Assembly: GCF_000002235.5 (NCBI RefSeq) | Contig: NW_022145547.1 | Location: forward strand, 1,422,001 to 1,486,000 | Length of the DNA stretch: 64,000 bases | Reading direction: 5' to 3' | Source: Strongylocentrotus purpuratus | Taxonomy: Eukaryota; Echinodermata; Echinoidea; Camarodonta; Strongylocentrotidae | In this document: positions 11,307-26,300 of the stretch, piece by piece | Position numbering within the stretch: the stretch's first letter is position 1 | How the letters are laid out: each line of letters opens with the position of its first letter | The notes under the pieces: generated by a model | What the model saw: only the letters and a program-made list of their open reading frames with translations | Databases searched by the model: none | What the model was told of the DNA's origin: nothing | Position numbers and translations under genes: made by a program

Positions 11307-14300
11307 GGGTGCGTGGGTGTGTATGTGTGTGGACATACAAATCTCACTACACATATTTTAACATTTGGATGAGGATTCAACTCTTGCGAATAGTGCATTT
11401 TGTGAATAACCCTTAGCTGGTTTCTGTGCACTCTGTGTTAAAACATAGGTGAATGAAAGTGGGACTAGAAACTTAAGCCCAAGTCCACTCCAAAATTAAT
11501 TTACTTTCAATAAAAGCAGAAAAATCAGACTAACCAATCAAAAAAAATCTGAGCAAAATCGGATATCTAATAAAAAAGTTATGAATTTTTAATGACATTA
11601 AAAACTTTGAAAATCACTAGACAAATTGGCAACTCACACTCATGAATCTGTGATGTCATGTCCTCACTATCCACTAATTATTTTCTTTATATTGATGATA
11701 TAAATTTCCTATTTTCTCCTTAAGAATCTTATTTCTTCACACCACCATCCAAGTCAGATTAATAGTAATATGTTTTTGTGTGGATGCACTAATATAGAGT
11801 AATTTTTTCCAGCTACATCATGAAAAATGTGAATTTTGATAAACTATTTATATAAAAATCAATAATTATGAATAAACAATATTCCAAAAATAGTATAAAT
11901 TCTTCAAAGTTCATAAAAGATTTTGTGAAATGTTATGCACGCAATATGATACAAATCGTACAACCTGGGCAAAGGCATTGGGAAATCAAGTTTTGGAATA
12001 AATAGGGAAATTAATGGGATTAAACCATATATGGAGCAATTGATAAATAGTGAGGACATGACGTCACAAACTGATAACCATCTCGGCAATTTGTGTTGTG
12101 ATTCTCATTGTTCCATAGTTTAACATACTTTTTCAAAAATTCATAACTTTCTTATTAGTTATCCGATTTTGCTCAAACTTTTTTGAATTGCTTTGTCTGA
12201 TTTTTCGGCTTTTATTGAAAGTAAGTTATTTTTTCTATTTTCCCATGAGTGAAAGGGCATGAAAACATGAAAGTTAAATCGCGATTCACAACTCACTTAT
12301 TCTGGTGTGTGTATGGACCTGTAAACAATATTATTCTTTAAAAAAAATGAAACTATACTGTGCTTACCACTATGGAGTCAAATCCAACCGGAGCGGTGAG
12401 TCGGAATTTATCTTTCTTGATCACAGATTCAGTTCTGCCAAGCCCGGCTTCAACCAGAATCATTTTACCTAACTGAAAAAAGTTCAAATAAGGAAAAGAA
12501 AAAAGAAAATGAGATAATGATATTAATTGGATTTAAATAGTAGTTTTTCCAGAAACTACAAGGCATCGTCCCTTGGACTAAGGACGATTGAGGAGAAATG
12601 TAGAGGTATGCTTTCAGATATTTTTTGTTGTTGTAGAAGAAGTTAAATGAAGTTCTATTTCTTAGCAGTGCAGAAAGTAGGTTCCACAGGCACGAACGAG
12701 GCATCAGAGTAAAAGGATTTGAAGCCAGCCTGTTTACGGAATTTGGGAATGAGAAAGGCAGGAGCTGATGACATTCCCAAGTTAGAAAATTAGGTCTTAA
12801 ACCATATGTAATCTTTGTTTTAACCATGCCCTCAACTGCCGGCCAAATAATGTGTCTATTTTTTCTTGATATCCTAACAGACAATAGTTTATGGTTTATA
12901 TATATTGCCTTTACTTTTTTTTGCTGGGGGAATAAGTTTATATTTAGTCCTATGCTTCTACAGTAGCGCTTCTGTAATTTGTCTACATACAGGTAGTATT
13001 TTCAGTACAAATATATCTAAAATGACTGTTTCGCAAGCACTTGCATTCATGGTTGTCTAACCCCCTTACATATATACATGTTACAGACATTTTCTCAAGT
13101 TTCTTTGAAAATGAGCCTTGGTAATTTCACAAAATTAAAAAAGAAGAAGATATACTGCTTACAGTGTTTTTGAAAGGCTGGTCATATCCCATTTGTTTTT
13201 CATTATATATATCTTGTATCCAATAGCAATGCAAACGAGACAAGGCGAGAGAGGCCGAGAGACTGAGACAGAGACAGAGAATGGGAGAGAAAGAGAGACA
13301 AGCAAAACATTCTGCTTATTTTACAGTAACAAGGAAGACGTTTACAAACAACCAACAAACAGCCTGATTTTGATCTCATGTTTCCTCCCTCTGTTTCTCT
13401 CAAACATCATCGTTTCATTTGTATTGAATGTTCCAGGATCTGCCTGCATGCAAGTGCATAATGCGTTTCACTGGCTTCCCTGTGACCTTTGACCTGGCAA
13501 GGTAGGATTCTGATGATCATACACACCTACGCATTCCTCCCAGACAAGGTACCGACCAGAGAAAGACCCAAGGGTTCAGGGATCAACGAATAGGCACGAG
13601 ACAAAAAGAAAAGGGGGAGAGGGAGAAGCTTGTACTACTTTCCTAGTAATGTCATATGTAAAATGAGTACAAAAGATGTAAATATGAACATCAGTTGAGA
13701 CTTGGTCCGGGGACTGCTACTGAAAAGGCATTGGTTTGAAGAAAAGCCACAGGTCTTCAGGCACAAACTCTAATTTTACACATAAAAACAATTCCATCAA
13801 ATGCTAGGTTAACCTTAAGATTTGTTGAAACCTTTAACAGCTTTCAAACTTCTCCAACAAATAAAAACTCCATGAAAATGACAGATAGGGCATGCGCTTT
13901 CACAGTGACCTTTAATTAAACTACTTTAGACGCATAAAAACCAATGATTGTCTTCTGACTCTGATGACTTGTCATGCGTGGGTATACAAGTCTCAGAGCA
14001 GATACAAAATAAAAAATGACTGTCGTTGCATGAATGTATTAAAGCAAGCCCCTCCCCTCTGTACATGATGCAGGCTCAGGTTCAGGGGAAAACAGTCTGT
14101 TCCTTGGACAAAACGTTGACCAGAGGCCCTGTTTGTAGGAGAATCACACCCTATATATGCACCTTTATATGCTACACTTCTTGCAAAGAGTAGAGTGCTT
14201 ACCCGGAGTTTAGTATGTTTGCATTTACATATATACATATATATATTGTAACTGGTGATTTACAAACAGATCCCCAGGATAGGCTGCATATTATCCCTTT

Positions 14301-17300
14301 GAAGATTATCAGTAGAAGAAGAGGAAGAAGAAGAAGAACACCTTATTCCATTTATCTGTTGGATCTGTGGTGTGAAAAGTGCAAGTAACATGCTAATGGC
14401 AATCCAAGGGAAATTTGTTTAGACGTACAAATCATGTTTGCTTTTCCTCCGCTGGTGGTCTAAACCAATTGCCTTCGCAGATCTGTCCCACAAAATCAAA
14501 GGGTTCGAACCTGAGCTACATTTCAAATGTGTATAACAGAAATGTTAAAGGGACAGTTGAATTCTTGTTTAAGACCGCAAATGCCTTCAAAGTGCATGGT
14601 TATTGCTCTTATTCTTATTTATATACCTCATTTTAAGATTCTTTACTAATCCTGTCTTCTGATTGGATGAAAATGCAGTCATGTTCTTAACCATGCCCGC
14701 TAATTGAAATTCATAGTCATTTTTCCCGGCTCTACCGGTTTATATCCATTTTTCATAGCACTTTTTCCATGGCTGTGAAACGTGACGTCATTTTGCTGCG
14801 ATCCCCATTTTGGTTTACGTGTTACCGTATAAGTTTCTTTTGTGCGATGACCGATGCGCAATACCGTTAACGGTGTTTGAGTGCAATTCGATTTTGGTCG
14901 CTGCATTCAGGCGACGAATTAATCTACCAATCCACGCAGCGCAGACGACCGATCGCCATTTTGTGTACTAGTCTCGATCGCAAAATACTGGGGTTTTTTG
15001 TTTCATACTGTACACAAGTTATTGGTGTTAATATTCATGACTTCAAAGAGATGGAAACCTAAATGGGTGAGTCAACATTTTCCTTTTTTTCGGTATATAA
15101 AATATATATTGACTGCTTTTAATATTCGAGGCATAGTTGTTTCTATAGGGTCTCTGGAAACTCACAACCTGCTATGACCCCGCGGCGCAAGCGCCTTGGG
15201 GTCATAGCAGGTTGTGAGTTTCCCTTGACCCTATAGAAACCACTATGCCTCTCAAAGCAGTCAATATATCCTTATTATGACATTTCTGCATGGTGCCCTT
15301 TTAGGTCCTAAAATTGCTATTAAGGTAATTGTAGTCCCCGATCATATCAATTCAGCTCCACTTGAAGAAATATGGTGACCGTTAATTTAATGATTTGATA
15401 ATAATGGCACTACACGGGCCAGCTGGTTGTGCATATTATAATAACCAACACGAAAATGCCAATGAAAAAACTAACATTGGCATTGGCTGGAATAAAAACG
15501 TATAAGGCATTATATCCCGCATACTAATAATCTTGCAATCTGATTGGTCTAAACGAGGTCACATGATAAATTATAGATAAGTACTATCTACCTGAGATAG
15601 GTCTTTCATAAAGTAATTTTTTGCTGCTGCCCCACTTGCGCGACTTGTGCATTGAGTAAGCATAGCAAAGTAGGTTACGCGAAATGTCAATGTCAATGTC
15701 AATGTCAAATGAGTGCGCATCGACTGTATTACATGTACGCATGTTGTGCTTTGTAAAATCTAGCTGAAGCTAAACTGTCTGCAAAACCAGTTGTTTTAAT
15801 TATTTAAAATTCACTTTAAATAGACCTTATATTGCCGATGCAGGATATAAAGCAAATATTAACCTCCTTTACTCACCAATGGATACAAACTATTACCCTC
15901 GTAGTCGATTAATATTTGCTTACTATCTCGTTTTTTCAACGGCTGGTTCAAAATTATCAAAAATTTGTGGGGCCCCACAAATATTAAAAATGGATATATT
16001 TATGGTTATTTCAGCCGTCTCTAAACTGATTTTGATCAAACAAATATGATTTTGTCATCTAAATTGTATGCTCTTTCAAATTATCTCACAATTTTTTGTG
16101 TGAAGCGCCATTTGCAGGCCAACAAAATTAAAAGGTACTTCCAACGGCATTTTAAAGATAATACTAATTAAAACTTCCCTCAAAACAAAAGGGGCTTGAA
16201 AATATCTTTAAGTGGGAAAATAACGGCCATTGGTTGTCGATCCACTTTAGTGATTGCAATTCATTTAGTAATAGTCTGATTTCCAGACCGTTGTACCGAA
16301 TGGTGGTACATTTTGTGCTGCGCAAAGATTTAATCAGTTTAATTTTGGCCATATAAGAAGTGGGTTATTGATGTACACAAATGCTCATGTATCCTTTTCA
16401 GCTCATTTTCTGTATGTTATTACCAAAGAAATAAAAGGAAGTCAGTCAGTCACTCAATAGTGTCTGACAGTGAAGTCTAGAAATTAAACGGGTTTCCTTG
16501 CATAATTTGAATATTAGGACACTGCTAACGTTTAAATTTCACAAGTAGGACATACGTGACATTCATAATTTGGAGGCAAATCTAAAGTTATAAATATCTT
16601 TTCTCTTTCTGTTCTCTTTCTTTTCTTACAAAATATTATTTTAACTCTGATCAGTAAAATTAAAACTCCAAAGACAACTTTTTTTTAATGAAGACATGCC
16701 GTTTATATTTTCTAATTAATTTTTTTCTTCAGATGGAGAACACACGCCTCCTATTTCTGCCACTGGTGTATATTTGTTTAAGATATCTGCTGTAAATTAT
16801 TCAAGACAGCGTAATAGTGACCACCCTGGTTAACTATCACACTTTCCTGTTTTTAAAATTGGCAATCTCACATTATGTTTACATGATTTAAAAAAAATAA
16901 ACCATTACCTTAACACGTTACATTGATTTCATCACCTCTAGCAAATATGAACAAGAATACTCCAAAGGTCTATAAAAATTGTGATTCTGCATCGAAAAAA
17001 AGTGATGTACGCATTCATACAGAGATCAAGAGAAGGAAAAGAGATTCAGAGAGAATAAAAAATAGAGAAAATAAGAAGGGATGATTAGCAAGAAATGGGT
17101 AAAAAGAGAAGAGAGAAATGGAAAGAGGAATGAGAAAGTCAGACAGAATTGGAGAGAAGAAGAGATAGATACATTAGAGAGAAAGAAAGCAAAAGAAGGA
17201 AGGCAGGAAGGATAGAGATAGAAATGTTTCCTTGCTATTGCATTGTCCGAAGCACCGACATAGGCGCAATCCCCAGTACATACAGAGTTACAGACATTAA

Positions 17301-20300
17301 TCCTACTGCAGAGGGGCATATAAGCAATCATACCAAACATCGAGGTAAATCAAGGTAAAACAGAAAAAGGGAGAGAATTGGATAGAGAAAAAGGCAAGAA
17401 AGACATTGAAATAATGAAGAGAAAGAGGATAGAACTTAGAAGAGGGAGAGACAGAGAAAAGTGATGGAAAGAGAAGGAGGCAAGAAAAGAGATTGATGAA
17501 AGAAGAGTAAGAGAATGATGGAAGAGAGAAATAAAGGTGGAAGAGAAAAAGAAAGATGGCTGAGATGGAGTGAGTCCTTGACCCCTTTGATTAACCTGCT
17601 AGCTGGCCTGTACTCTTGAACTAGGTTTAGTTTCCTCAAGGAAGGAAAAGCTCATGTACGCATACCAACATGAAATACCTGGATAAAGTGGGATTCCATT
17701 CATAGGAGAGCTATAGCTTGGGGCCGCCTTTTCATCCCGTCTCCTCTTTCACGGTGGAGGAACAATAGCTATGTTCACAGGGAACTGTCAAAGATTCAAA
17801 CATCAAGTTTGCGAAATCTTGAAGATATGCAAAAAGATGATCCCATAACAACAAGGGTTCACATGGGAGCAAAAACAATTATTTTTTTATTTACAGTTTT
17901 AAACTATGAGCCTGTCAAGAAATCATTTTAACTTTAAGCTGGCATAACCTTAAAGTTTATAACATCTGCATGGCACAGAAATTGTAAGATTATCTGTGGC
18001 TCGTAGTTATCAAGCTAACCATAAGATTGCTTGTGGTTTATACCTTTAACCCATTGACCCGTTGATTTAATTCTCCCATTCCTACAGGCTTTATACAGGA
18101 ACAAGGTTTATCTGATTGGTTAAGTAAATTTAACATTTTATAACTATTAGTGTGTCAACATAGTCTGTAACTACAAGATAACCTCAAAGTTTAAAACCAT
18201 GACCTAAACTTTAAAGGGGATGTCCACCCTAAAACTGACTCAATATCAGGTGGACTTCCCTTTAAGTTAATGGAAGGTCATGTGAACATAACTCATGTTG
18301 GATCAAGGCTTTCATGGATAGGGATATTTCTCCTTTATTTCACTCCAGGCAGAGTGCAATGTTTAGTTTGGCTCGCTGCATTCTACTCTCATGAACCCTC
18401 CACAAACATCCATCAGTTATACCAAGGAGGCAAGCTCTCACCTCGGTGGTTTAAACTTTAAAGGTAGAGTGCAATGTTTAGTTTGGGTCACTCATGATCA
18501 CTCCACAAACATTAAAGGTGCTCACAGCATTCCAGGTAATTTAGCACCAAATGTAGATCAATGTCTTGCCGGAGGACAAAGTGCCATAGCTGGACACCAG
18601 TTCCAATTGTCAAGTCAAGTACCAATGACTCAGCTGCACCTACTGCCAGTAAAACTGAAATGCAGATGTATTACAGTAGGCTTCCCCTACTCTTTAAGGT
18701 GGTATCTCACTTAGCGGCAAATGCTTGCGAACGTAGCAAATTGCGGGTTTATCCAGGGTTTATAAAAGGTTGCAAAAGGTTTGTAAAAGGTTACAAGAAA
18801 GTTTGCAAGCAGTTTTCATTGTCACAAATTTTGTTTTAACATTTAAAAAAGCGAACCCTAATTTGTGCCAACATTCGTCCGAAAAGTTGGCGTATCAAAA
18901 TTTGCAATGTTGCTCAGTGAGATACCACCTTTAAAGGGATCCGGTAACTTTGTCTCAGATTCTGAAATAAAATTCTGGATTTAGATCATGATGCAATGAT
19001 AATTATTTAGGTCAGTCAGAAACCCCATGACTTTTACAAGATAATCGCCTGTCTGATTATCAAGATATTTATGATTGGAATTACAAATTTTGAAAACCGT
19101 TCGCCTGACGGTTTTCATAACTTTTTTACTTTTTTGAGGCACTTCTTGATCATTTTGAAGCGCAATTTTTTTAGGGCTTCAATATTACACCATATCACAG
19201 ACACTGGTAACACGTAGGGCCGTGTATCTCAGATTTACCATTGTTAAACGATCCCTTTAATAAAGAGTGCTGGGGGTTCTAAAGAGATGTGCTTGTTGGA
19301 TCCTATGGAAACTTTGACAATATTCAGCTATTTACTGGATACTGCAGCAAGTGGACTTCACTTTAGCATTGAGAAGCCTAATGTAATGCATACACCCTCT
19401 ACTCACTTCAAAAGAAACATCTTTAAAGGTAATACAAAGTTTTGGTATGGGTTCATGAATTTGGTTCAAATTAACATATTGTAAGCATATGCGATCCTTC
19501 AATATTTAGTGATTGTTGTCGCGTTGAAATTGAGTCTATAATGATGAAATTGTAAATAATAAACTCTTAATGTTGTATAGCTCCCTCTCAAGGTCAAGAT
19601 ATTAATTCAACTATATACAATGTTTCTTAACTAAAATCTAACGATTGGCTATTCCCGTTTCGAAATTATATATCACAACTACATATTCTGAGATTTTCAT
19701 GGTCGCAGCTACCATTGTATGGCCGTAGGCGCTATTTGAAAGGTATCAAAATTTTACCGGGAGCACCGGTAAATTTTTATATTCGATTTTTCTCGAAAGC
19801 AGAAGAGTTTTAGGGGCTAAATTTTCTAGAGCTTATAATACATCCACAAGGGCATCAAAATATATCAAAATTGTAAAAAGTCACTATCCGGCCAATTTTC
19901 AAAATTTCCCAAAACTTTGTATTACCTTTAAGGTTAGGTCTAAGGTGTCATCATCACAAGTTCCTGTTCTACAAGACGACCTGAAGCTTTCTGTGTCTCC
20001 AGCAGCAAGTTCTTGAATGGACAGTAAGGTTTGCTGCTGCTGCTTGCAAATTTGGTAAAAAAACAATAACTAATTCCAAAATCCAGGATATGCAAGCTCT
20101 GACGCAAAGCACATGGAAACATTCAAGAATATATAGGCCTATAACTGGTGTGCATTGATGTGTTTGCTCTATTATACACAGACAATCAATGTTTTATCTG
20201 AGGGATAGAATACATGACACAGGAGGGGGCAAGCCTGGCTTCCGAGGCTAGTGCTTTTGCATGTATTTTCCTCCATATGCCACATTTACCACATTCATCT

Positions 20301-23300
20301 CAACATATGGAGTGTTAAGTATGTACAGGTGAAAGAATCTAGAGCAAACATGTCTAGGGTTGCTGTATTCCACAACAAGCTATGTTAAACATTCAAGATC
20401 ATGGCATCTGTCTATACTTATAGGTACGTTATGGGTTGTTAACCCGCTGCACGAGCACTTAGCATCAATCCCTTGATTTAGCCTACATTCATAATGGCTT
20501 GCAGAATGCAGATCTCTCAAGGAAGCCACCACTGCTACACCTGGGTCGAGAGACAGATCAATGGATAAATGCCTTGTATATTAGCACTTATCATAGCCTT
20601 GGAACTCCTGATCTTAAGGTTGAAGAGGACGAACCATTTCCAGGAGCACTCTTCTTGGATCCAAAATAATCTGATGATAATGAAATTTAGATATTTCCTC
20701 TTTATTATGGGCTGTCAGAATAATAGTAAAATGAATGACAATGAATATTTCAAAATGGAAGCTATACATGATTACTAAATAGTACGCAACTCTACGTTTA
20801 ACTAAAGTTTAGCCTTGAACATGATTGCAAACAAAAATTTACCTTACAAGACATTACTTTCAGCTAATGTCAACAATTATATTAAAAGCCTGATGCTGAT
20901 TGGAGAATGTTAGAGAGGTGATTTTTAATTGACGATTATCAGAATCATGGCACTATAGCAGTTTTAACCTTTGCAGTTATCCCCAGCAGGTCATGTCCAT
21001 CAACCTTTTCTTTCCCTTTGTGATCATTCTAGTCGAGAGATTTTTGCCAAGCTTAAGGCCTGTGTTTTCCAAACCCCTTCGAGCTTCACACTGAAGACAG
21101 CATAGCTGGATCTTGTCCTTGGAAACAATCTATTGGCTATGAGCCAGTTGGTTAGAATCCTGCACCTGTCTGTAGTCAAGGCCAAAGAAGGCTCCATTTG
21201 GTCATCCCTCTTGTGGCACCAAACTGTCTCCTTGCCTCTCAGATATTTGCTTAAAATGTATGTTTTATCGCTATATACGTTTCATACGTTTCAGGTAAAC
21301 GGTCAGGTTCGGAAATGGCTTAGTAAACGCAATTACTTTAATTCCTGGCAAAGTAAATCTGATTCAAATCAGGAGTCTGATGTTGGCTCAAACAGCTATA
21401 AATAGTTCTGAGATTTTTCAGGGAAATTGGCGTACGCCAGAACAAGAACACCTGTAAAGCCCCTATAGTAGTACGTAAGCGTGAAAGGATATGACTAAAC
21501 CAAAATACGGGAAAGTCCTGATATCGCAAAATCCATCAGGATATCAAATGTATTGTACAGCAATCTGAAATTCCATCTAGCGATTATTTCCCTGGGCTTT
21601 ATTTCTAGGAAAGTACAGCGTGTGGGTTAGGGTTGCCTACAGGTGAGGTATAACGGTGGGTCCAAGATTGAAGTTACTACATGCTAAAGTTCACAGACAA
21701 TATTTCTCATTCAATTCACAGATATATATACTGATAAGCGTTAACAAAAAATCGGGAGGATAAGGATGGTGATCGTAAGGTCGGGAGTTGGGGTGAATTA
21801 TCGGGAGCCTCCCGATGAAATCAGAAGGGTTGGCATCTCTGCTATAAGAACCAATCTCCTTGGCTGATATGAGTTAGGTCTGCCAGATTGAAGTTGCATG
21901 TATCATTCTCCAGGCGAAACGAAAGATTGGCTTCAGGACTCATAATTCAAATACCTTGATGGCAAAAAAAATTATATTTCAAATAAATGTGTCGTTTGTG
22001 CGTTTGTTTTAGGTAACAGAAACATAACTACCTGTACTTTTCATGTATATTTCAGACATTACCTTGCATCGTATTTCATTCATACTCGGCGCTATCTTAT
22101 TCTAGGAAAACGGGTGCTACTTCCTTTAATAATAATGAAAACAGGAAAGAGATCATCTATATATCACTCATTTCTTGAGAGCATTTGTTTGCGACCCTTG
22201 GGTCTGTTCCAACCTGCACTCAACATCTGCTTGCAAACTCAACAAAAACTTGCTTTTATTCCACACTTTCCTTCCAAATCACCCACAAGAGTCGCCAAGA
22301 ACAATGTGTTCAAATCAAGCTAAGACATATATATCCTCAGCTGATTGAGAGCTATAAGGTCTGTGAGTCCATGTCTATATAATGGCTCACAGTAGACAGA
22401 ACGTCCTTCTACCGGTCGTACCAAGATGATTTGAAAGTAGAGACCATGGATTACTGCAATGCAAAACTGATGAACATGATGACAGATGAGTTCAAAGACA
22501 AACCCTTTACTCTAGTCAGTGTCTTCCGACAGACTGCGGGTATTGCGAACTATTTTCTAGGAATCTCTTGGTCACGGGCTTCATGGTGAACTTGAACCCA
22601 CCTACATTTCAGGAGCTTTCCGGGGACGGTAAAGGGAAATGCCTAAAGCTATCGGCAGGCTAGCTCTAGAAGGGATGTGGGTTAATGCTAGTTGAGGAAT
22701 AGATCTCGGATATTCACTTGAATAACAGTTTTCTTGGAGGAGGATGATTTGGATCACAGAACAAGATATTCAAAAAGAAAAGAAAACAAAAGTAGGGAGA
22801 GGTAGAGAAAATGAAGCATAGGATTGCTAAAGAAAGATATACATTTTGAGTGTGGGTGTGTGAGGGAGTGTGTGAGAGATAAAGAGATGGAAGGGGACGA
22901 ATTTCAGAGAAACAGAAACAGAAAAAAAGAAGAGAATAATAGATACAAAGAATGAGACATGGATAAGGATAGTTTGTAGATTTAGGATTAAAATTAAAAC
23001 CTGACATAGATCAAATTACTTTCAGGGATTTCTCAATTTTGTTTACTGACAGCAAGAAGGGTATTGATTCTTAGTTCAAACTCTTATGGTTCTTAATCAT
23101 CAGATCAATTATGATTTTTTTTCCAATTCTGCTCCACATATTCTCTTGTCATATATCCCTAATAATAGCCATCATGTGCTAAACAATTATGAAGCTTAAT
23201 CTTCTACTGATGTTAAAGAACTGTAGGTCATCAACATTTATATCTAGAAAGATATGCATAGAGATAGGCCATGCCCAAGAAGATATAATCAATGTTGTAT

Positions 23301-26300
23301 TGCAAGTCAACTGTACCTTCATAGTTTGATCATGGTTATGCTGGTCAACAGCACTTTGCATGGGGCCTACAAGAAGTTAGATTAAATTACAAAACAACGA
23401 ACTGAAAATGAGGAGACGGTGCTGAGCTGAAAACAGTATGTAAACTTGTTTACTGCAGGGGAAAAATGGAATGAAGATATTATCAAAGAAACGTGCCGAC
23501 ATATCCCAAAAGCACAAAGAAAAAGAGAACACCACTACAGCAAAGGGGGTGAAACAAAGAGACCTACATACAGGTACAATTACGCCAGCCCAGATCCATA
23601 ATACCGCTCTAGAAATTAATAACAGTCCACCAGACAAAGAAATATAAAAACAAACATACAAGAGGAAAAGCTCTCTCCCTCTTGGAAAAGGACTCCTCAC
23701 GTCAAGTCTTGAGGCGAGGAAACCAACCGGGCAGGCAGTGAGAGGAAAGATTGAGAATTCCACATACTGTTACAATTGCTGAAAACCTTGTCATTCGTTG
23801 GGCATGTAGATGACCTTAAGACTATCTAGGTCATACCACCTAAAGATTATCCATCATTGGAGAATAAAAGCGGGAGTCCCATGGCGTGAGGTGCAGTGAT
23901 CTCAGCAGTCATAAATATAACCTATTTCCCCAATGCTGGCATCAAGCCCCCTTCATACTACACAGGTGATAACAACATTATCAGCAGCCCGAGAACATTG
24001 CGTGTGAATCAAGTCCTCAAGGGCATTACAAGTCTGTGTATATTTCAAACAAACAAAAATTAAATTAGTATATGAAGTCCCCTCACATGCAGAAAGTAAT
24101 TTTGTGAAGGGGAAAATAAATTGTTTACAACTGCTGCTTTTTTTGTACATTTTTTCCCTTTAACCTCAACATGTAATTCCTTAAATATAAAATGATAGCA
24201 TAAGCATTGAAAACATAAATAAATGTTTGAAAATGATCCCAAGGTCTAGAAAACTTAATCAATATAATTATCTGACATTCAAAAAAGTAGAGAAAGAGGA
24301 TCAAATCAAAATATTAAGAATAATAAATTTGTTGATGTCAAAAGATAATTAAAAAAACACAATGAGGAAATTTAAAGGTATTCCGTATTAGGTAACTTTG
24401 CCTATAATTCTAAACAAAATCCTGGATTTAGCTCATGCTGCAATCATTATTACAAACCTTTAGGTCCAAAATGAATCCCATGACTATTACAAGCCAATCG
24501 CATGTTTGATTATCAAGACATTTATGATTGGAATTCAAAATTTCAGAAACCGTTTTCCCAATGGTTATGAATAGTTTTTAATTTTTTTTTACAACACTAC
24601 AGTCTACTGGTGAAAATGAGTATGGTAAAACCAGTAACTCAAAGTTTTAAACTTTTTTGAAGCACTTCTTAATCATTTTTAGGTGCAATTTGCTTAGGGC
24701 TTCAATATTACACCATATCATAGACACTCATAACACGTACGGTCATGCATCTCAGATTTTTAAAACTGGAAACATTGTTAAATAATGCCTTTAAATATAC
24801 AGTTCTTATTGGCAATGTTTTCAATATAAACACAAATAACCTTATATACAAAAAGGACAAATTTGCTCCCAAAGGAATGACAACAAAAACAAAAAATAAA
24901 ATTGAGATCTACTAATTTGACGATCTGTTATTGTTAAACCATGATGTGAACAGGGGTTGACCTTCCAAAACACAAAAATTTGGCAACAATTATTCTTCAA
25001 AAGTCCCCTGATGCGACCCTGGGGTTCTGCAACTGTGCTTCGATACCATAGGTGAAAGACCACACAAGACTTGCTCCGGCATGGCATCTCAAAGCCCCGG
25101 TCCTTATTAATGCAAGTGAGAACATGACGTAGGTTAAAGTAAAGGAATTCAACATCCTTAGCTAATTAAGACTAATTATGCTCACAATGCAGCTGGTGCG
25201 CTAGAAGCTGTTGGTGTAAGGTGGAATAAAATATTCAGATAATTTCCCAACTAAAGCATTCACAGCTATGGCATTGTAAATAGTATAGGTTTAGGGCATG
25301 TGGCACATTAGGCTCTATTTCATCGATGATACATTGCAAAGGTTGGGAATGGGTTGTGATCAGCCTTGGGTTTAGGTGCAAGCTAGGTTCTCTTAAAAAT
25401 TGATCATATGGAGCACTCAATGCATACCTTAAAACTACATGAATATAGTTTTAATTAAAGTTTTAACAGTAAAAGATGATAAAAAAAGATATTGCATTTA
25501 TCCAAAAGATCAACGCTAGTACAGACTCCGATAAAAAATTTAACACAACTACTGCAAGAAAATATTTGAATATGACAGGTAGGGGTGAAAAAAGAAAAGA
25601 AGGAGCCGCATGTAACCCCTTATTAAAGCATTAATCACTGTATTATAACACACAGAAATGCATTAAAGCTTGAGGGAGAGGTTGGGCATATGTTTGGGAA
25701 TGATTATTTAGGGTAAAAACACCATTAAAAGTGGTTTGTGGAAATAAGGGGATGGAGAAAACACCTTTTTTTACAAGGTAAACATTAAACCTTACACATG
25801 CACTATGATTTCTTTTGAAGGACAGTAAGAAATTCTTAATATCATCCCATGACGATGCAAGTTGATGAAACCATTCCCGTTCATTCTTTCCCTTGCAGGC
25901 ATTTTAGCAAAGTCCTAGAAGGAAAGCACTTCCTGCCTTGATTCTTGAATTCTATAGGAAAGAGACCTTGAGGGTAGTGATTGCAGAAGACGTCAAGGGT
26001 TGCCGCCATCAGCCGATGTAACAACAGAGGGCCCAGAAGAACTGGTGTCGTCTCGGGTGATTTCCCTTGTATGTCGTAAATGTTAGCAGACAATAAGAAC
26101 ACTAGTCATTCTATGGGACTCCCGGGAGATAGCCGGAGACTCACCGGAATCCATTTACAGACATCACAATACTGCCACCAACAGTTTCGTTGTTGACGTT
26201 TCTTTCTTGCGAGGTGTATCATTTTGGACTTGTTCACACCCAAAATAACAACAGCCCATAGGAATGCAAAATACGGACCTTTCACACAGGAAGCAAATTA

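Larger units (their letters stand above)
9659..12367 (-). other. Intron 10
   Basis: 2.7 kb with donor GTAAGC. It contains a C run (about 9970-9981), a 62-bp hairpin, a family E short element, a TG microsatellite and a family D element, each listed separately. Nothing coding is seen. Confidence 0.7.
14545..16120. mobile_element. Family C copy 2, opposite orientation, with two nested insertions
   Basis: The left tip TTAAAGGGACAGTTGAATTC and the segments AAAGTGCATGGTTATTGCTC, GCCCTTTTAGGTCC, GGCCAGCTGGTTGTGC and TGTGTGAAGCGCC are complements of segments of the copy at 5084-5639, in the expected reversed order. Two stretches absent from copy 1, about 14630-15275 and about 15505-15935, interrupt it. 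The right tip has decayed. Confidence 0.7.

Noticed and set aside
22380..22700. Moderately GC-rich segment possibly coding on the + strand
   Set aside because: Stops occur in all frames within short distances and no splice-bounded exon with recognisable sequence was found.
25850..26110. GC-richer stretch with an open - strand frame, considered as an extra exon
   Set aside because: No domain similarity, and exons 9 and 10 join in phase without it.
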